Shown here in pieces: positions 62,212 through 64,000 of a stretch of 64,000 bases of DNA; the stretch's first letter is position 1, and each line of letters opens with the position of its first letter. The notes under the pieces were generated by a model. The model saw nothing but the letters and a program-made list of their open reading frames with translations, had not been told where the DNA came from and did no database searches. Source of the stretch: Roseibium sp. TrichSKD4 (lineage in GTDB: Bacteria; Pseudomonadota; Alphaproteobacteria; Rhizobiales; Stappiaceae); the NCBI RefSeq assembly GCF_000148725.1, contig NZ_GL476319.1, positions 639,923 through 703,922 of the forward strand, read 5' to 3'. The position numbers were made by a program, and so were the translations under genes.

Positions 62212-62553
62212 TTAGCCCTCCCAGACACCCGCCAATCCCCAAAGGCGAGTTTCACATTGATTTGCGTAATGATTTCGAAAGCGCTAACTCAAATCAACCG
62301 AAAACATCGACTTTCAACACCGTGGGTTTTCATGCCCGGAACGCGATTTTACGCAGTGAATGCGAGTTCCAGTAACTAGGGATTGGTGGATAGCCAGCAA
62401 AACGCTTGATTTCAGCAATTCAATTTGTGTCCGGTATCGCCCTTTGAAACATTGCCTATTTTTTGGGCAATCAATAACTTCAAGACGAAATGTTCATTTT
62501 CGACAAACTGTGCCCAAAATGTCACGCAGCTCCCTGACAAATTCCCCTGAAAT
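62212..62553. other. Intergenic region upstream of the FadL-like gene
   Basis: About 340 bases. The FadL promoter should be here (- strand) and the thiD gene ends just past it. No clear operator, repeat or small gene was seen. Confidence 0.5.
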
Positions 62554-63381
62554 TCAATAATTGATCCAAAAAAGGAAATTATCAGCCCCAAAACTCATGG
62601 AAATGATGCACCGGGCCATGCCCCTTGCCAATAGAAAGCTCGTCAGAGTAGATATCGCCTGGGTGATGTAGTCCTTGCCTGTACCGACGGCCTTTTGCAG
62701 GTCAGCTCCCTTGGCAAGCTCTGCGGCAATTGCTGAGGACAAGGTACAACCGGTTCCATGGGTGTTTTGGGTCTCGTGACGTGGTGCGCGCAGCCAGACA
62801 CGATCCGCCCCACTCAACAAGAGATCTGCACTTTCATCGCTTTTGCCATGACCACCTTTCATCAAAACGGCCGAAGCGCCAAGCTCTGACAACTGTTCAG
62901 CTTGTGCAGTCATATCCTCTTCAGACTGGGCAACATCGCAACGAAGAATATGAGCGGCCTCATGCAAGTTCGGCGTAATGAGAGCGGCGAGTGGAAATAA
63001 CTGCTCCACCAAAGTGGAAACGGCTTCTGAAACAAGCAACGGGTCGCCTGAGGCTGCGACCATAACCGGGTCAAGAACCACAGGTCCGGTGTGGAGTTCG
63101 CGCAAACCAGACGCCACAGCTTCAATGGTTTTTGGCACGGACAACATACCAATCTTCGTCGCACCAACGTCTAGATCTGAATAAACCGCATCCATCTGCG
63201 CCCGTACAAAGTCAGCCGGAACATCGTGAATACCGCTAACCCCTTGGGTGTTTTGCGCCGTCAACGCAGTCAAAACACTCGCGCCATAAACACCGCGAGC
63301 AGAAAACGTTTTCAAATCCGCCTGAATGCCAGCACCGCCACCTGAATCCGATCCGGCAATGGTTACAGCAATGGCGATCAT
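62554..63381 (-). CDS. thiD: HMP kinase / HMP-P kinase ThiD, C-terminus frameshifted
   Basis: 275 residues as read. ThiD phosphorylates hydroxymethylpyrimidine twice for thiamin synthesis. IAGSDSGGGAGIQADLKTF (residues 7-25) and THGTGCTLSSAIAAEL are the substrate and ATP motifs. The last 30 residues do not fit the family, but another frame from about 62650 reads GKGHGPVHHFHEFWG followed by a stop at 62582-62584, the expected ThiD end. One base appears to be missing near 62650, so either a frameshift or a sequence error. The start at 63381 follows GGAG. Confidence 0.85.
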   Translation of the reverse strand: MIAIAVTIAGSDSGGGAGIQADLKTFSARGVYGASVLTALTAQNTQGVSGIHDVPADFVRAQMDAVYSDLDVGATKIGMLSVPKTIEAVASGLRELHTGPVVLDPVMVAASGDPLLVSEAVSTLVEQLFPLAALITPNLHEAAHILRCDVAQSEEDMTAQAEQLSELGASAVLMKGGHGKSDESADLLLSGADRVWLRAPRHETQNTHGTGCTLSSAIAAELAKGADLQKAVGTGKDYITQAISTLTSFLLARGMARCIISMSFGADNFLFWINY

Positions 63382-63555
63382 GTCAGTCTCCATGGAGTGT
63401 TCGTTGCGGTGCGTACGCAACCGGGTGGCGAACGGCTACCAATCCGCAAGCGCCATTGCAAGATGGTCGAGTTGTTTTCAAAGCAGGAATTGACTGCCCG
63501 GCGCAGATGCGCGATGTCCTTGTGAGAAAGTCACCCCACACTCAGGACAGGCGCA

Positions 63556-63792
63556 ATGGTTCCTTTTTTCGTCATGATCAAATGCCAGCTGGGCAAAACC
63601 TATCAAGTCGCCAACGCCATTGCTGATGCGGAAATCGCGTCGGAAATCTATTCCACCAGCGGTGACTATGATCTGCTTGTGAAGTTCTACGTCGAAAACG
63701 ACGCCGATATTGGCCACTTCGTCAATGAAAAGGTCCACCCAGTCGACGGGATTCAGGACACAAAGACAGTCATCACCTTCAAGGCCTTCTAG
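63556..63792 (+). CDS. Single-domain Lrp/AsnC ligand-binding protein
   Basis: 78 residues, only the RAM (AsnC_trans_reg) domain: FVMIKCQLGKTYQVANAI, SEIYSTSGDYDLLVKFYV, GIQDTKTVITFKAF. It lacks a helix-turn-helix. Such stand-alone domains form oligomers that bind amino acids and may act with full-length Lrp proteins. The short ATG start is fixed by the domain edge. Confidence 0.88.
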   Translation: MVPFFVMIKCQLGKTYQVANAIADAEIASEIYSTSGDYDLLVKFYVENDADIGHFVNEKVHPVDGIQDTKTVITFKAF

Positions 63793-63811
63793 GTTAAGGC
63801 CCCCGGTTTTG

Positions 63812-64000
63812 TCACGACTTGGAAGGTGTTGAGGCACGGCGGGTTTTGGTTCGATCCAGCCCAAGTCTGTGCTCACGGTAGATAACGAAAATCCCGGCTG
63901 CAATCACAATTGCCGACCCGACCAACACCGGGGCAGATGGCGTATCTGAAAAAAGCAGCCAACCAACCGCGATAGCCCAGAACATGTTGATGTAATCAAA
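63812..64000 (-). CDS. EamA/DMT transporter, C-terminal part (window edge)
   Basis: The reverse strand is open from base 64000 to a stop at 63812-63814. It reads FDYINMFWAIAVGWLLFSD, then VLVGSAIVIAAGIFVIYRE, two membrane helices of an EamA transporter end. The gene continues past the window. The substrate is unknown. Confidence 0.8.
   Translation of the reverse strand, partial: FDYINMFWAIAVGWLLFSDTPSAPVLVGSAIVIAAGIFVIYREHRLGLDRTKTRRASTPSKS

Overview
The window looks like chromosome from an alphaproteobacterium of the Hyphomicrobiales, most likely a marine Stappiaceae member (Roseibium/Labrenzia type). This is inferred from gene content only: tandem flagellin genes with flbT and flaF, a giant growth-pole-ring-like protein, an Mla lipid-transport operon, a D-glutamate (dgcN-dgcA) pair and a plcP-agt lipid-remodelling pair. 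No rRNA, tRNA, CRISPR array, insertion sequence or prophage was recognised.

Region 1 (1-22.1 kb) is the filament and surface region. Six flagellin genes run head to tail on the + strand (the first is cut by the window edge), followed by flbT and flaF. Four of the five complete flagellin genes have a leader with two AGGAA/AGAA elements 26-27 nt apart, the upstream one in a small hairpin and the downstream one at the ribosome binding site. On the - strand lie two secreted-type EF-hand proteins (an RTX/GDPH protein and a His-rich protein), a GGDEF-EAL protein and flgE-flgK-flgL.

Region 2 (22.4-35.4 kb) is mostly housekeeping: a MoxR ATPase and its likely vWA partner, a SixA-like phosphatase, a Tat-exported class A beta-lactamase, a YcjX/YcjF pair, a class I-type PPK2 with a good Pho-box candidate, a universal stress protein, a divergent AraC/MFS pair, a [2Fe-2S] ferredoxin and an Hpt protein.

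Region 3 (35.4-52 kb) holds the 1874-residue polar-growth protein, an EamA transporter, a MarR regulator, an mlaE-mlaF-mlaD-lipoprotein operon, dgcN-dgcA, an MFS permease, and a CheZ-like protein whose acidic tail carries several FliM/CheZ-like peptides.

Region 4 (52-64 kb) opens with a third EF-hand/GDPH protein built on 63-bp tandem repeats. Its 3' end, with the downstream terminator, is almost identical over 902 bp to the His-rich gene 39 kb away. Then follow a globin-coupled chemoreceptor, a threonine dehydratase-like enzyme, plcP with a frameshifted agt, an atypical SDR, a FadL porin, thiD with a shifted C-terminus, a single-domain Lrp/AsnC protein and the end of an EamA transporter.

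The most interesting items are the flagellin-leader RNA elements, the three-member GDPH/EF-hand/low-complexity surface protein family with a shared upstream repeat and apparent gene conversion, and the multivalent CheZ-like protein.
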